A DNA stretch of 64,000 nt from Sipunculus nudus (taxonomy: Eukaryota > Annelida > Sipuncula > Golfingiida > Sipunculidae). A program made the translations under genes and the position numbers. Location: contig CM049309.1 of the NCBI GenBank assembly GCA_026874595.1, positions 67,130,926 through 67,194,925 on the forward strand. Direction: 5' to 3'. The notes under the pieces were generated by a model. That model did not search any database, had not been told where the DNA came from, and was given only the letters and a program-made list of their open reading frames with translations. Numbering within the stretch: position 1 is the first letter of the stretch; each line of letters starts with the position of its first letter. Below, one piece after another: positions 62,600 through 64,000 of this stretch.

Positions 62600-63898
62600 A
62601 GCATCTTAGCTTAAGACCCATAAGCACACCAAATTTGATGACAATCCAACCAGCCATTCCTGAGGAATCTGGCAATTTGTATTTGCATTATTTCTTACAG
62701 TATAAGTCACAGTGACAAAATTTCAGGTTTCTGGGGAGAACTTTTGAGGAACTCTCAGGATGTCAAGTTTTCATGAAAGTTCTAGATCCAATGGTTATAA
62801 TTTGTGTCCTACTTTGCTATCAAATTTTCAATAATTCTGGGGGGGGGGGGGGGGGGTACTTCTGAGCCCCATAGCTCAGAGAATATGGATAACAGAGACG
62901 TAAATACAGGTGTCAGTAGAGAACTTATGAGGAACTCTCAGGATGTCAAGTAAAAGATTCTAGGTCCAATGATTATGATTTGTGCCCTGCTTTGGTATAA
63001 TATTTTCAGTAATTCTGGGGGTATTTATAAGCCCCATACCTTGAGGTATATGGGAAACAAAGACCTGATTTCAGGTTTTCAAAGAGTTTTTCATCAAACT
63101 CCCTAGATGTCAAGTTAAAAGATTCCAGGTCCAATGGTTACAATTTGTGCCCTGTTAACAGAGGACTGCAACTTTTGAGGTCTAAAAAATAAAGAGAAAA
63201 TGTGTTAAAATTTTTAAAAAATCAGGTGGTGCCACCAGTCTGCAAAAACTGATGAAACACTCCATGATGAATATGCATGCAAAGAATCGTGTTGATCAAT
63301 GTATTAGTTGTTCACATACTTGAGCGATTGTATCAAACTTTAATTATTCTGAGGGATACTTCTGAGCCCCGTAGCTCAGAGGATATGGGGAACAGAGAGA
63401 CCTAATTTCAGGTTTCCATGGAGACTTTTAATGGACCTCCTTGGATATCAAGTAAGAAGATTCCAGGTGCAATGGTTACAATTTGTGCCCTGTTAACAGA
63501 CAACCACATCTTTGAAGGTCTCAAAAATGTGTAAAAATTAAAAAAAAGTCCAGGTGGTGCCACCAGTCTGCAGGAACTGATGAAACATTCTATGATGAAT
63601 ATGCATGCAATGAATCATGGTGATCAATGCAGTAGTTGTTCAGATACTAGAGTTTTTGTATCACATTTTTAGTTAACCTGGGGGGTACTTATGAGCCCCA
63701 TAGCTCAAAGGATATGGGTAACAGAGACCTAATTTCAGGTTTCCAAGGAGATTTTTTATGGACCTCCAAGCATGTCAAGTAAGAAGATTCCAGGTCCAGC
63801 AGGTATGATTTGTGCCTAGTTAATGGAAGGACAGAGGGACAGACACCGGACAAAGATTGATCGCTATAGCTCAGATGACATTCAGTCAACTGAGCTAA
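62600..63898 (-). mobile_element. Head-plus-core-array element with ~330-bp units (reverse, right edge)
   Basis: Read on the minus strand it starts at 63898 with the hairpin head (agctcagttgac...gtcatctgagct), then ccggtgtctgtccctctgtc. The core has units anchored by the plus-strand word gagcccc at 62864, 63029, 63364 and 63693 (spacings 165, 335 and 329), so one unit lost about half its length. Full units carry caggtggtgccaccagtc (63223 and 63551). An 18-base G run interrupts at 62839-62856. Same family style as 40115-41400, which has the related caggtggtgccacc word. Confidence 0.7.
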
Positions 63899-64000
63899 AA
63901 AAACCTAAAAGTCAGTTATGAAGCTTCCATCTGTTCATGGCAGTGATTATTTTAAAGCACCATCTGGTGTTAGGCTTTGAAATCAATCTATCTTTATTAT

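Overview
The window is animal nuclear DNA, most likely from a mollusc and plausibly a bivalve. The real coding pieces are short exons with GT-AG borders, the DNA is AT-rich, and most of it is interspersed repeats. Several repeats have the layout described for bivalve 'pearl' or Helentron-type (HINE) elements: a fixed head, a core tandem array and a fixed tail ending CTAG. The species cannot be told from the sequence.

Left part (1-39 kb). A 30-bp minisatellite fills 325-1702. On the minus strand, 13443-13129 is a first coding exon whose translation closely follows the N-terminus of NOL4 (nucleolar protein 4). It has an upstream in-frame stop and a consensus donor, and I see no second exon in the 13 kb to its left. 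The rest is repeat-rich: at least fourteen TA-dinucleotide blocks, a tRNA-derived SINE, a decayed LINE reverse-transcriptase fragment, a candidate solo LTR inside a TA repeat, a 58-bp purine-rich array (27.39-29.69 kb), a hAT-like non-autonomous element (29.76-31.55 kb), a 1.2-kb pogo/Tigger-like element carrying a broken transposase N-terminus (34.71-35.93 kb), and several MITE families.

Middle (39.5-41.6 kb). A 98-bp minus-strand stretch at 39604-39507 has both splice signals and one open frame. It is a candidate internal exon, tentatively of a USF-like transcription factor. It is followed by a repeat element with a 276-bp core array.

Right part (41.6-55.9 kb). One complete plus-strand gene in eight coding exons encodes a 402-residue, 12-helix anion transporter of the SLC17 family (VNUT/plant PHT4-like). 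All exon phases join cleanly from ATG 41761 to TAG 55863. Its leader holds two uORFs. Its introns hold a ~180-bp array element, a ~680-bp array element, a 176-bp pogo-type MITE and a ~143-bp array element. The acceptor of exon 2 abuts a 34-bp repeat word, and the start of exon 5 is preceded by a partial duplicate of itself. From 55.9 to 64 kb I see the 3' UTR, a hAT-type MITE and a reverse-oriented array element at the edge, with no further convincing exons.

The two or three genes are not functionally linked. The main interest lies in how mobile elements have shaped the transporter's introns and splice sites, and in the family of elements with core tandem arrays.
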